In this document: positions 1-6,227 of the stretch, piece after piece | Layout: each line of letters begins with the position of its first letter | Position numbering within the stretch: position 1 is the stretch's first letter | Position numbers and translations under genes: made by a program | Notes under the pieces: generated by a model | What the model was told of the DNA's origin: nothing | What the model saw: only the letters and a program-made list of their open reading frames with translations | The model's database searches: none | From: Candidatus Omnitrophota bacterium | GTDB taxonomy: Bacteria > Omnitrophota > Gorgyraeia > B26-G9 | NCBI GenBank assembly: GCA_023136735.1 | Contig: JAGLQQ010000011.1 | Coordinates: 1-9,247, forward strand | DNA: 9,247 nt | Direction of reading: 5' to 3'

Positions 1-36
1 CTGGTTGATAAGCAAAGGAAAAGTGTATTCTCTCTA

Positions 37-70
37 GGGATGGGTGATGGGATTGGTGATGGGTGATGTA
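37..70. repeat. Degenerate TGATGGG heptamer tandem array
   Basis: Copies of TGATGGG or close variants lie head to tail: a GGATGGG unit at 38-44, TGATGGG at 45-51, a shortened 5-nt unit at 52-56, TGATGGG at 57-63 and a decayed copy at 64-70. The array ends about 10 nt before the -35 box of the hpf promoter and is not part of a convincing gene. A second heptamer array of different sequence follows ahcY, so short heptamer arrays appear to be a habit of this genome. Function is unknown; replication slippage is the simplest origin. Confidence 0.6.
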
Positions 71-79
71 GTTTGCTTC

Positions 80-108
80 TTGACGTACAAATAGAAAAAT
101 GCTATGAT
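80..108 (+). promoter_or_regulatory. Sigma70-type promoter of the hpf-ptsN operon
   Basis: A -35 box TTGACG (80-85) and a -10 box TATGAT (103-108) are separated by exactly 17 nt. Each differs from the vegetative consensus at one position. The expected transcription start is near 115, giving a leader of roughly 28 nt before the GTG start of hpf. The in-frame ATG at 104 lies inside the -10 box, so it cannot be the start on this transcript. No terminator is seen between here and the end of ahcY, so this promoter may serve all eight genes. Confidence 0.75.
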
Positions 109-128
109 TTTAGCATTGTTGAAGAAAA

Positions 129-135
129 AAGGAGG
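129..135 (+). promoter_or_regulatory. Shine-Dalgarno that fixes the hpf start
   Basis: AAGGAGG is a perfect Shine-Dalgarno placed 7 nt before GTG 143. It favours GTG 143 over the upstream in-frame ATG 104, which has no such site and overlaps the promoter. Confidence 0.8.
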
Positions 136-142
136 AAATAGA

Positions 143-499
143 GTGGAACTGAGAATTAGCGGAAGACATTTTGAAATAACAGATGCTTTAAAAGAGCACG
201 TAAAAAAGAAAACGCAGAGTTTTGAGAAATACCTGCATAATATTATTGACGTGCATGCTATTTTAAGTGTGGAAAAATATAGGAACACCGCGGAAATATC
301 TGTTTTAGGAAAAAAGCTGAAAATTACTGAAAAAAATGTTGATACAAATATGTATGCTTCAGTTGATAAAGTCTGCGCACGAATTGAAAAAACGCTTCGT
401 AGGCACAAAGATAAGATTAAAGACCATCGCGTTAAAAATAATATCAAATCTTCAGACTTTGTTGAAGATGTGGATATTGAAGAAGGGGATGAATTATGA
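143..499 (+). CDS. hpf: Short-form ribosome hibernation promoting factor (HPF/RaiA family)
   Basis: This is a member of the HPF/YfiA (sigma54 modulation) family, which binds the small ribosomal subunit in stationary phase and helps hold ribosomes inactive. From GTG 143 the product is 118 residues. It opens with ELRISGRHFEITDALKEHV, a typical N-terminus of the fold. A basic helix near residues 81-95 (KTLRRHKDKIKDH) would face rRNA. An acidic tail (DFVEDVDIEEGDEL) extends beyond the roughly 95-residue core. The C-terminal dimerisation domain of long HPF (about 180-190 residues in total) is absent, so this is the short type. The longer frame from ATG 104 is rejected because that codon lies in the -10 box, while GTG 143 has AAGGAGG 7 nt upstream. 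The stop overlaps the ptsN start by 4 nt (ATGA). In proteobacteria hpf commonly sits beside rpoN and ptsN. rpoN is not visible here and may lie upstream of the window. Confidence 0.93.
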   Translation: MELRISGRHFEITDALKEHVKKKTQSFEKYLHNIIDVHAILSVEKYRNTAEISVLGKKLKITEKNVDTNMYASVDKVCARIEKTLRRHKDKIKDHRVKNNIKSSDFVEDVDIEEGDEL

Positions 500-957
500 A
501 AATTATGGATTTTCTCAATGAGAAAGCGATTTGCGCGAATTTAAAGGCAACGACTAAAGATGAAGTTATCGAGGAATTGATTGAACTTTTAGTAAAAGCT
601 AATGTTATAAAAGATAAGAAAAAAATGATAAAAATATTGCTGGATCGTGAAGCATTAGGATCTACCGGAATAGGGCAAGGAGTTGCAATCCCTCATGGTA
701 AATCTGAAAGTGTTAAACATCTGGTCGCTGCTTTTGGAATCTCTGAAAAGGGAGTTGATTTTGATTCTTTGGATGGAGAAAAGGTATATATTTTCTTCCT
801 ATTAGTCGCGCCTGAGGATTCAGCAGGACCTCACCTGAAGGCCCTTGCCAGGATTTCTCGACTTTTAAAGGATAGGTATTTTAGAGATACTTTAAAGCTT
901 GCTAAGGAAGAAAAAACTTTATTAAAAATAATGCAGCAGGAAGACTCTAAAAAGTAG
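496..957 (+). CDS. ptsN: PTS EIIA component, nitrogen/fructose type (PtsN-like)
   Basis: This is a 153-residue cytoplasmic EIIA domain of the fructose/mannitol/Ntr class, which accepts phosphate from HPr on a histidine. The signature GSTGIGQGVAIPHGKS spans residues 55-70, and His67 is the expected phosphorylation site. The following stretch, with VDFDSLDGEKVYIFFLLVAPED, is typical of the family. The start ATG overlaps the hpf stop (ATGA) and has AAGGGG about 7 nt upstream, so translation is probably coupled. No EIIB or EIIC domain is fused or adjacent, and the neighbours are hpf, HPr and EI. This favours a regulatory PtsN role over sugar transport, though a permease elsewhere in the genome cannot be excluded. 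The family assignment is firm; the regulatory role is inferred from context. Confidence 0.92.
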   Translation: MKIMDFLNEKAICANLKATTKDEVIEELIELLVKANVIKDKKKMIKILLDREALGSTGIGQGVAIPHGKSESVKHLVAAFGISEKGVDFDSLDGEKVYIFFLLVAPEDSAGPHLKALARISRLLKDRYFRDTLKLAKEEKTLLKIMQQEDSKK

Positions 958-964
958 GTCTATA

Positions 965-2215
965 ATGCGAATTCTTAAGTGGTTATATCCCGGAATGAGG
1001 GTGAAACGCTGGATATTCTTAAGTACTTTAGGGATTATTCTGGTAGTTTTAGGTACAATTGACAGCGTAAATGAATTTAAGAATCAAAGTATTCCGCTTA
1101 TTGGAATTCTTTTAGTGATTTGCGGTATAATCTTAATATTTACCGGCATTAAAAGAATGGTAAAGTCATTTGTTGCTATTTTTATGCCTGTTCATAAAGA
1201 AAAAGAGCTGGTTGATCTTGTATATAAAAAGAGGCAGCTAAGCCGAGGCCCAAAGATTGTTGTCATCGGAGGCGGAACAGGGTTGTCTGTTCTTTTACAT
1301 GGGTTGAAAGATTATACCTCTAATTTAACAGCCATTGTTACTGTTTCAGATGATGGCGGCAGTAGCGGGCGGTTGAGACAACAGTTTAATATTTTGCCGC
1401 CTGGTGATATCCGAAACTGTCTTGTTGCACTTGCTGATGCTGAGCCATTAATGCGTGATTTATTCCAGTTTCGATTTCAAGAGGGTACTGAATTGGCTGG
1501 TCATAATTTTGGTAACCTTTTTATTACGGTTATGACTCAGGTTTGTGGTGACTTTGACAAGGCGATAAAGGAGTCTAGTAAGGTACTTGCGATTAGAGGA
1601 CAAGTGATACCATCGACATTAAAGCGGATTACCTTAATAGCTGAACATGTTGATGGAGCAAAGACGTACGGAGAAACTAAGATATCAAAAAGCACTAGCC
1701 CAATTCAAAGAGTGCATCTGATGCCGGAGAATTGCCTGCCTACAGATGATGCTCTGGATGCTATATCTGATGCAGAGGCAATAATTCTGGGTCCTGGAAG
1801 TCTTTACACAAGTGTTTTGCCGAATTTGTTAGTTAAGAATATCCCTGATGCTATAGCTGCTTCCAGTGCTATAAAAGTCTATATTTGCAACGTTATGACA
1901 CAATCCGGGGAAACAGACAGTTTTACAGCTTATGACCATGTCAAGGCTATTGAAGACCATACCGGAAAAAATTTTATAGATTATTGCATTGTTAATAAGG
2001 GAGTTGTTCCTAACAGATTTGTTGAAAAATATAAAAAGGAGAATGCAGTACCTGTTAAACCGGATATCGAGAGAATTAGAAACGCGGGAATTAAAGTTCT
2101 CGCGGATAATGTTATTAACACGCGGGATTATGTTCGCCATGACGCTGAAAAAATTGCCAAAAATATAATAAATCTAATATTAGAGCTGAAAGACAAGGGT
2201 TCTGTTTTTGTATAA
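965..2215 (+). CDS. Membrane-anchored YvcK/GlmR-family (CofD-like) protein
   Basis: This is a 416-residue member of the gluconeogenesis factor YvcK/GlmR family (CofD-like fold). Bacillus YvcK is needed for growth on gluconeogenic carbon, influences cell-wall synthesis, binds UDP-GlcNAc and stimulates GlmS. Visible motifs are VVIGGGTGLS (99-108), TVSDDGGSSGRLR (126-138), PPGDIRN (145-151), GHNFGNL (179-185) and, further on, ILGPGSLYTS. Ahead of this domain lie about 90 extra residues with two hydrophobic helices, around 17-35 and 44-64, in a basic context (RILKW, RVKRW, KRMVK). The protein is therefore predicted to be membrane-attached with the enzyme-like domain in the cytoplasm; Bacillus YvcK lacks these helices. 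The Shine-Dalgarno is weak (AAGTAGG at 952-958, overlapping the ptsN stop). A second possible start, ATG 995, would keep both helices. The gene lies between ptsN and ptsH, the position of rapZ in enterobacteria. Family assignment is secure; the amino-sugar role is inferred. Confidence 0.9.
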   Translation: MRILKWLYPGMRVKRWIFLSTLGIILVVLGTIDSVNEFKNQSIPLIGILLVICGIILIFTGIKRMVKSFVAIFMPVHKEKELVDLVYKKRQLSRGPKIVVIGGGTGLSVLLHGLKDYTSNLTAIVTVSDDGGSSGRLRQQFNILPPGDIRNCLVALADAEPLMRDLFQFRFQEGTELAGHNFGNLFITVMTQVCGDFDKAIKESSKVLAIRGQVIPSTLKRITLIAEHVDGAKTYGETKISKSTSPIQRVHLMPENCLPTDDALDAISDAEAIILGPGSLYTSVLPNLLVKNIPDAIAASSAIKVYICNVMTQSGETDSFTAYDHVKAIEDHTGKNFIDYCIVNKGVVPNRFVEKYKKENAVPVKPDIERIRNAGIKVLADNVINTRDYVRHDAEKIAKNIINLILELKDKGSVFV

Positions 2216-2242
2216 AAAAAGAGAGAGAACGAATTATTAATA

Positions 2243-2521
2243 ATGACTAATCCCATACAAAAAATAGAGAAAAAAGTAAGAATTTTAAATGAAACGGGGC
2301 TGCATGCTAGGCCCGCGGCTATTTTTGTACAGGTGGCGAATAAATTTAATTCTGAGATTTCAGTGAAAAAGGGAAAACAAACAGTAAATGGAAAATCAAT
2401 AATGGGTATTTTGATGCTTGCCGCGGGGCTTGGTCAGCAAGTTACGATTTGTGCTGAAGGCGTGGACGCGCAACTCGCTGTTGAGGAACTGGAGAAACTT
2501 TTATTAAACAATGAACAGTAA
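2243..2521 (+). CDS. ptsH: Phosphocarrier protein HPr
   Basis: This 92-residue HPr relays phosphate from enzyme I to EIIA proteins. The active-site motif GLHARPAA contains His21, equivalent to His15 of classical HPr. The second hallmark, VNGKSIMGIL, contains Ser52 at the position of Ser46, the target of HPr kinase/phosphorylase in bacteria that have it. The strongly conserved Lys-Ser-Ile-Met-Gly context suggests that serine phosphorylation is used here, but no hprK is present in the window. Because the histidine is kept, this is not a Crh-type paralogue. There are about seven extra N-terminal residues before the domain. The Shine-Dalgarno is poor (an AGAGAGAG tract 12-20 nt upstream), which suggests translation linked to the upstream gene. 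Its stop lies 11 nt inside the ptsI frame. Confidence 0.95.
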   Translation: MTNPIQKIEKKVRILNETGLHARPAAIFVQVANKFNSEISVKKGKQTVNGKSIMGILMLAAGLGQQVTICAEGVDAQLAVEELEKLLLNNEQ

Positions 2522-4283
2522 AAAATCCACAAAAAACTCAAAAAAATTAATCAAAGGAATAGCTGCTTCACCCGGTATTGCTATCGGCAGAGTTTTTATC
2601 TGGGATAGTGAGGAATATACGATAAGCAAGCATAGTATTAGTGAAAACAAGCTTATGCTCGAAATAAGCCGATTTGAGTATTCCCTAATAAAGACCCGTT
2701 CAGAGATACTAGAAATTCAAAACCAAATCTCTAAGGAAATGGGTGTTGAGCATGCTGAAATATTCAACGCGCATCTGCTTGTTCTTGAAGACCGGATGCT
2801 GATTGAGGAAGTTATTAATAAGATTAGAAAAGAAAAAGTCAATGTTGAACATGCTTTTGTTGTTGTAATAAAGAAATACGCGGAAATCTTTTCTAAAATG
2901 GATGATGAATATTTAAGAGAGCGGCTTGCTGATATTCAGGATGTAGGAAAAAGAATAATTCGTAATTTGTTAGGCAAGCAAAAGCAGGGATTAGCTGAAC
3001 TTAAAGAGAAGGTTGTTGTCGTTGGTACTAATCTTTCTCCATCAGATACAGCATTGATGCATAAAGAAAAAGTTGTTGGCTTTGCAACTGACATGGGGGG
3101 TAGAACCTCCCATACAGCTATCCTAGCCAGGTCCGGTGAAATACCAGCTGTTGTCGGCCTTAAAACCATTACTCCTTTTGTGAAAAACGGCGATATTATC
3201 ATTATTGATGGAAATAGCGGGAATGTTATTATCAATCCGCAAAAAGCTGTCATTAAAAAATATCAGAAAGAAAAGAAGAAATTTCAGGATTTTGAAAAAG
3301 GTCTTTCTCGCTTTAAAAGCCTGCCCGCGATCACTAAAGACGGACGCAGTATAGTAATCGGAGCAAATATAGAGTTTCCGGAAGAACTGCCTTCTGTCAT
3401 TGCTCATGGTGCCCAGGGAATAGGGCTTTACCGTACTGAATTCATGTATCTTAACCGTACAGACGTGCCGACTGAAGAAGAGCATTTTCAAGCTTATAAA
3501 AAAGTAGCTCAAACACTAAAAAAGAATCCTGCTGTTATTAGAACTCTGGATATCGGCGGTGATAAATTTGTCTCTCATCTTGAGATACCAAGAGAAATGA
3601 ATCCGCTTATGGGAAGACGGGCTATACGTTTTTGCCTGGCTAGACCGGATATTTTTAAAACACAACTTAGGGGAATTCTAAGAGCAAGTGTTTACGGAAA
3701 TCTAAAGATTATGTACCCCATGATTTCCGGGCTTGTCGAACTGCGTCAGGCAAATGAGATACTAAGAGAGGTTATGCATGAATTTAAGCGAAAGCGGATT
3801 GCCTTTGATAAAGATATTGAAGTAGGCATAATGATTGAAGTACCATCTGCTGCTTTGATTGCCGATATCCTGGCAAAAGAAGTGTCATTTTTTAGTATAG
3901 GAACTAATGACCTTATACAGTATGCTTTAGCAGTAGACAGGATAAACGAGAAAATCGCGTATTTGTATGAGCCGGCGCATCCCGCAGTACTCAGGCTAAT
4001 AAAATCAGTTATAGATGCTGGGCATAACGCGGGAATTTGGGTAGGTATGTGCGGAGAAATGGCTGCTGAGCCGGTTTTTACTCTGCTTTTGCTGGGATTG
4101 GGCCTTGATGAATTTAGCGCCAGTGCAGTCTCTGTTCCTGAAATTAAAAAAATCATCCGTTCGGTTAATTTTGAACAGGCACAGGCGATAGCTTCTAAAA
4201 TATTACTGTTTGAATCCTCAGAAGAAATACAAAAATACGCAACCGCGAAATTAAGCGAGTTGATTACGAACAGCAAAAAATAA
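2511..4283 (+). CDS. ptsI: PTS enzyme I (phosphoenolpyruvate-protein phosphotransferase)
   Basis: Enzyme I autophosphorylates from PEP and passes the phosphate to HPr. The 590-residue product is full length (the E. coli protein is about 575). In order it shows the N-terminal phosphohistidine/HPr-binding domain (KGIAASPGIAIG at 15-26), the active-site segment GGRTSHTAI with His201, and the C-terminal PEP-binding barrel. The barrel carries LYRTEFMY (Arg308), RTLDIGGDK (Arg344), GTNDLIQYALAVDR (from 464) and GMCGEMAA with the catalytic Cys514. All key residues are present, so the enzyme is predicted to be active. It is the general EI rather than the nitrogen-specific PtsP form, because no N-terminal GAF domain is present. 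The start overlaps ptsH by 11 nt with only a distant GGAG, so translational coupling is likely. About twelve lysine- and serine-rich residues precede the domain. Confidence 0.96.
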   Translation: MNSKKSTKNSKKLIKGIAASPGIAIGRVFIWDSEEYTISKHSISENKLMLEISRFEYSLIKTRSEILEIQNQISKEMGVEHAEIFNAHLLVLEDRMLIEEVINKIRKEKVNVEHAFVVVIKKYAEIFSKMDDEYLRERLADIQDVGKRIIRNLLGKQKQGLAELKEKVVVVGTNLSPSDTALMHKEKVVGFATDMGGRTSHTAILARSGEIPAVVGLKTITPFVKNGDIIIIDGNSGNVIINPQKAVIKKYQKEKKKFQDFEKGLSRFKSLPAITKDGRSIVIGANIEFPEELPSVIAHGAQGIGLYRTEFMYLNRTDVPTEEEHFQAYKKVAQTLKKNPAVIRTLDIGGDKFVSHLEIPREMNPLMGRRAIRFCLARPDIFKTQLRGILRASVYGNLKIMYPMISGLVELRQANEILREVMHEFKRKRIAFDKDIEVGIMIEVPSAALIADILAKEVSFFSIGTNDLIQYALAVDRINEKIAYLYEPAHPAVLRLIKSVIDAGHNAGIWVGMCGEMAAEPVFTLLLLGLGLDEFSASAVSVPEIKKIIRSVNFEQAQAIASKILLFESSEEIQKYATAKLSELITNSKK

Positions 4284-4299
4284 AAATTTATAAAATTAT

Positions 4300-5037
4300 A
4301 TGAAAACACTAATATTAGCAGCAGGATACGCGACAAGACTCTATCCATTGACAAAACATTGGCCTAAACCGTTATTAGTTATAAAAGAGAAACCGATAAT
4401 AAATCATATTATTGAAAGGATTGATGGTTTACAAGATAATAATGAGATTATTGTAATTACTAATGAAAAGTTTTTTCATCAGTTTTCGGATTGGGCGCGA
4501 AACACTCAAACAAAAGCAAAATTGACTGTAATAAGTGATAAAACTATTTCGGCTGATGACCGGCTTGGTGCAATCGGAGACATTAATTTTGCCATGAAAG
4601 AGAGCAAAATTGATGACGATTTGCTTGTAATAGGGGGAGATAATCTTTTCAATTTTGATCTTTTGAGTTTTTCCAATAAAATACGAAAAGAGAACATAGC
4701 TGCCGCTGTCGGACTTTATGATATAAAAGATCCGGCAATGGTCAATAATTACGGTGTTGTTACCGTAGATAATAATAACAAGATTATTGACTTTAAAGAG
4801 AAGCCTAAGAAAAGCGCGTCTACGCTTATTTCAATGTGTATTTATTATTTTTCGAGAAATAATCTTGAATCGATAAAGAAATATATAAATAGTAAAGATT
4901 GTCATGATACATCAGGCGATTATATAAAGTGGTTATCTGAAGAACTTGATGTTTATGGGTATACTTTTGATGGAACATGGTATGACATTGGAGATATAAT
5001 TACTTTTTATCATGCTAGTGTCACGTTTAACGGTTAG
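4300..5037 (+). CDS. RmlA/GlmU-like sugar-phosphate nucleotidyltransferase
   Basis: This 245-residue protein of the NTP_transferase family transfers NMP from an NTP to a sugar-1-phosphate, forming an NDP-sugar. The N-terminus has the nucleotide-binding signature LILAAGYATRLYPLT followed by KPLL (residues 4-26). A metal-binding aspartate lies in VIGGDNLF (Asp114), the substrate-binding EKP in DFKEKP (about 164-169), and a WYDIGD motif near the C-terminus (227-232) is usual in sugar nucleotidyltransferases. There is no left-handed beta-helix acetyltransferase domain, so it is not a full GlmU. The sugar and base specificity cannot be read from the sequence. The 16-nt gap after ptsI is A/T only with no recognisable Shine-Dalgarno, and codon use looks more A/T-rich than in its neighbours. 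Reduced translation or a later insertion into the operon is possible but unproven. Confidence 0.85.
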   Translation: MKTLILAAGYATRLYPLTKHWPKPLLVIKEKPIINHIIERIDGLQDNNEIIVITNEKFFHQFSDWARNTQTKAKLTVISDKTISADDRLGAIGDINFAMKESKIDDDLLVIGGDNLFNFDLLSFSNKIRKENIAAAVGLYDIKDPAMVNNYGVVTVDNNNKIIDFKEKPKKSASTLISMCIYYFSRNNLESIKKYINSKDCHDTSGDYIKWLSEELDVYGYTFDGTWYDIGDIITFYHASVTFNG

Positions 5038-5052
5038 AAAGGAGTAAGGTAA

Positions 5053-6213
5053 ATGGAGAAGAATTATTTAATGACATCAGAATCTGTCGCTTGCGGACAT
5101 CCTGACAAGTTATGTGATCAGGTTTCTGATGCTGTACTGGATGAGCTTCTGCGCCAGGATAAATACAGCAGGGTTGCATGTGAAACATATGTAACTATGG
5201 GCATGATAATTATAGGCGGAGAAATTACGACAAAGGGCTTTGTTAACATTCATGCTTTAGTTCGAAAAGTCGTCAAGGAGATTGGCTACAATCATCCGAA
5301 TTTTGGATTTGATTATAATACCTGCGCGATTTTGAACGCGATTAATACGCAATCTCCGGATATTGCTATGGGTGTAGATACTGGCGGTGCTGGAGATCAG
5401 GGTATGATGACTGGCTTTGCTACTAATGAAACTCCAGAACTTATGCCATTGCCGCTTATGCTCTCTCAAAAACTTGTGCGTAGAATGAAGGAAGTTAGAG
5501 AAAAAAAGATCCTTAAATACTTGGCGCCTGATGGTAAAGCACAGGTAACAGTTGCCTATGTTAATGGAAAACCAAAGAAAGTCACTGCTGTAGTACTTGC
5601 TTGTCAGCATACTGATGCAATACTTAATAAAGCAAAAACACATATCACCGATAAATCCCGTAAAGAGATGATTGAAAAAATAGCTAAGCCCATTTTAGGT
5701 AAATGGGTTGATAAAGATACAGAATACTTTGTAAACCAGACGGGTAAGTTTATTGTTGGCGGACCTCAGTCTGATACAGGTATGACTGGAAGAAAAATTG
5801 TTGTTGATACATACGGCGGTTTTGCTCCGGTTGGCGGAGGAGCTTTCTCCGGTAAAGACCCAACCAAAGTTGACCGCTCTGCTGCTTATATGGGCAGATA
5901 TATTGCCAAAAACATCGTTGCCGCTGAACTTGCTGATGTTTGTCATCTTCAGGTGGCTTATTGTATTGGTAAAAAGGAGCCTGTATCTGTAGTTATAGAT
6001 ACAAGAGGAACTGGGAAAATATCAGATGAAAAGATATCAAAACTGGTACGCGAATATTTTCCGTTATATCCTCAGGCGATCATTAAAAAACTGGATTTGC
6101 TTAAGCCAGTTTATCAGAAAACTGCTTGTCACGGGCATTTCGGCAGAAATGAATTTACTTGGGAAAAAACTGATATGGCAGCAACATTGAAGAAAGCAGC
6201 AAAGCAATTATGA
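5053..6213 (+). CDS. metK: S-adenosylmethionine synthase
   Basis: MetK makes S-adenosylmethionine from methionine and ATP. The 386-residue product has the standard length and all family signatures: ESVACGHPDKLCDQVSDA near the N-terminus (His16 and Asp18 bind the ATP phosphates and metal), GAGDQGMMTGFA (112-123) and GGGAFSGKDPTKVDRSAAY (261-279, the second signature). The C-terminus ends in a typical GHFGR...FTWEKTD segment. A clear Shine-Dalgarno, AAAGGAG at 5038-5044, directly follows the stop of the nucleotidyltransferase and lies 8 nt before the ATG. The 15-nt gap leaves no room for a SAM riboswitch, so metK expression here depends on the operon promoter or an undetected internal one. ahcY follows after 14 nt, pairing SAM production with product removal. 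Confidence 0.97.
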   Translation: MEKNYLMTSESVACGHPDKLCDQVSDAVLDELLRQDKYSRVACETYVTMGMIIIGGEITTKGFVNIHALVRKVVKEIGYNHPNFGFDYNTCAILNAINTQSPDIAMGVDTGGAGDQGMMTGFATNETPELMPLPLMLSQKLVRRMKEVREKKILKYLAPDGKAQVTVAYVNGKPKKVTAVVLACQHTDAILNKAKTHITDKSRKEMIEKIAKPILGKWVDKDTEYFVNQTGKFIVGGPQSDTGMTGRKIVVDTYGGFAPVGGGAFSGKDPTKVDRSAAYMGRYIAKNIVAAELADVCHLQVAYCIGKKEPVSVVIDTRGTGKISDEKISKLVREYFPLYPQAIIKKLDLLKPVYQKTACHGHFGRNEFTWEKTDMAATLKKAAKQL

Positions 6214-6215
6214 AC

Positions 6216-6222
6216 AAGGAGG
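6216..6222 (+). promoter_or_regulatory. Shine-Dalgarno that fixes the ahcY start
   Basis: AAGGAGG is a perfect Shine-Dalgarno 5 nt before ATG 6228. The alternative in-frame ATG at 6210 lies upstream of this site and overlaps the metK stop, so ATG 6228 is preferred. Confidence 0.8.
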
Positions 6223-6227
6223 ATGTA

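Noticed and set aside
1..37. Tail of an upstream gene (frame 2, ending WLISKGKVYSL then TAG at 35-37)
   Set aside because: Eleven codons with no family match by eye, including no match to an RpoN or LptB C-terminus. Too short to support.
104..142. ATG 104 as the start of hpf
   Set aside because: The codon lies inside the -10 box and has no Shine-Dalgarno. GTG 143 has a perfect one.
34..447. Long - strand open frame opposite hpf
   Set aside because: It is a shadow of hpf. Its composition is an artefact of A-rich codons on the other strand, and no recognisable domain is seen.
3746..4354. 202-codon - strand open frame opposite the end of ptsI
   Set aside because: It overlaps conserved enzyme I sequence throughout and resembles no family. 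It is a shadow frame.
5038..5052. Possible SAM riboswitch before metK
   Set aside because: Only 15 nt separate metK from the previous gene, and this is fully used by the Shine-Dalgarno.
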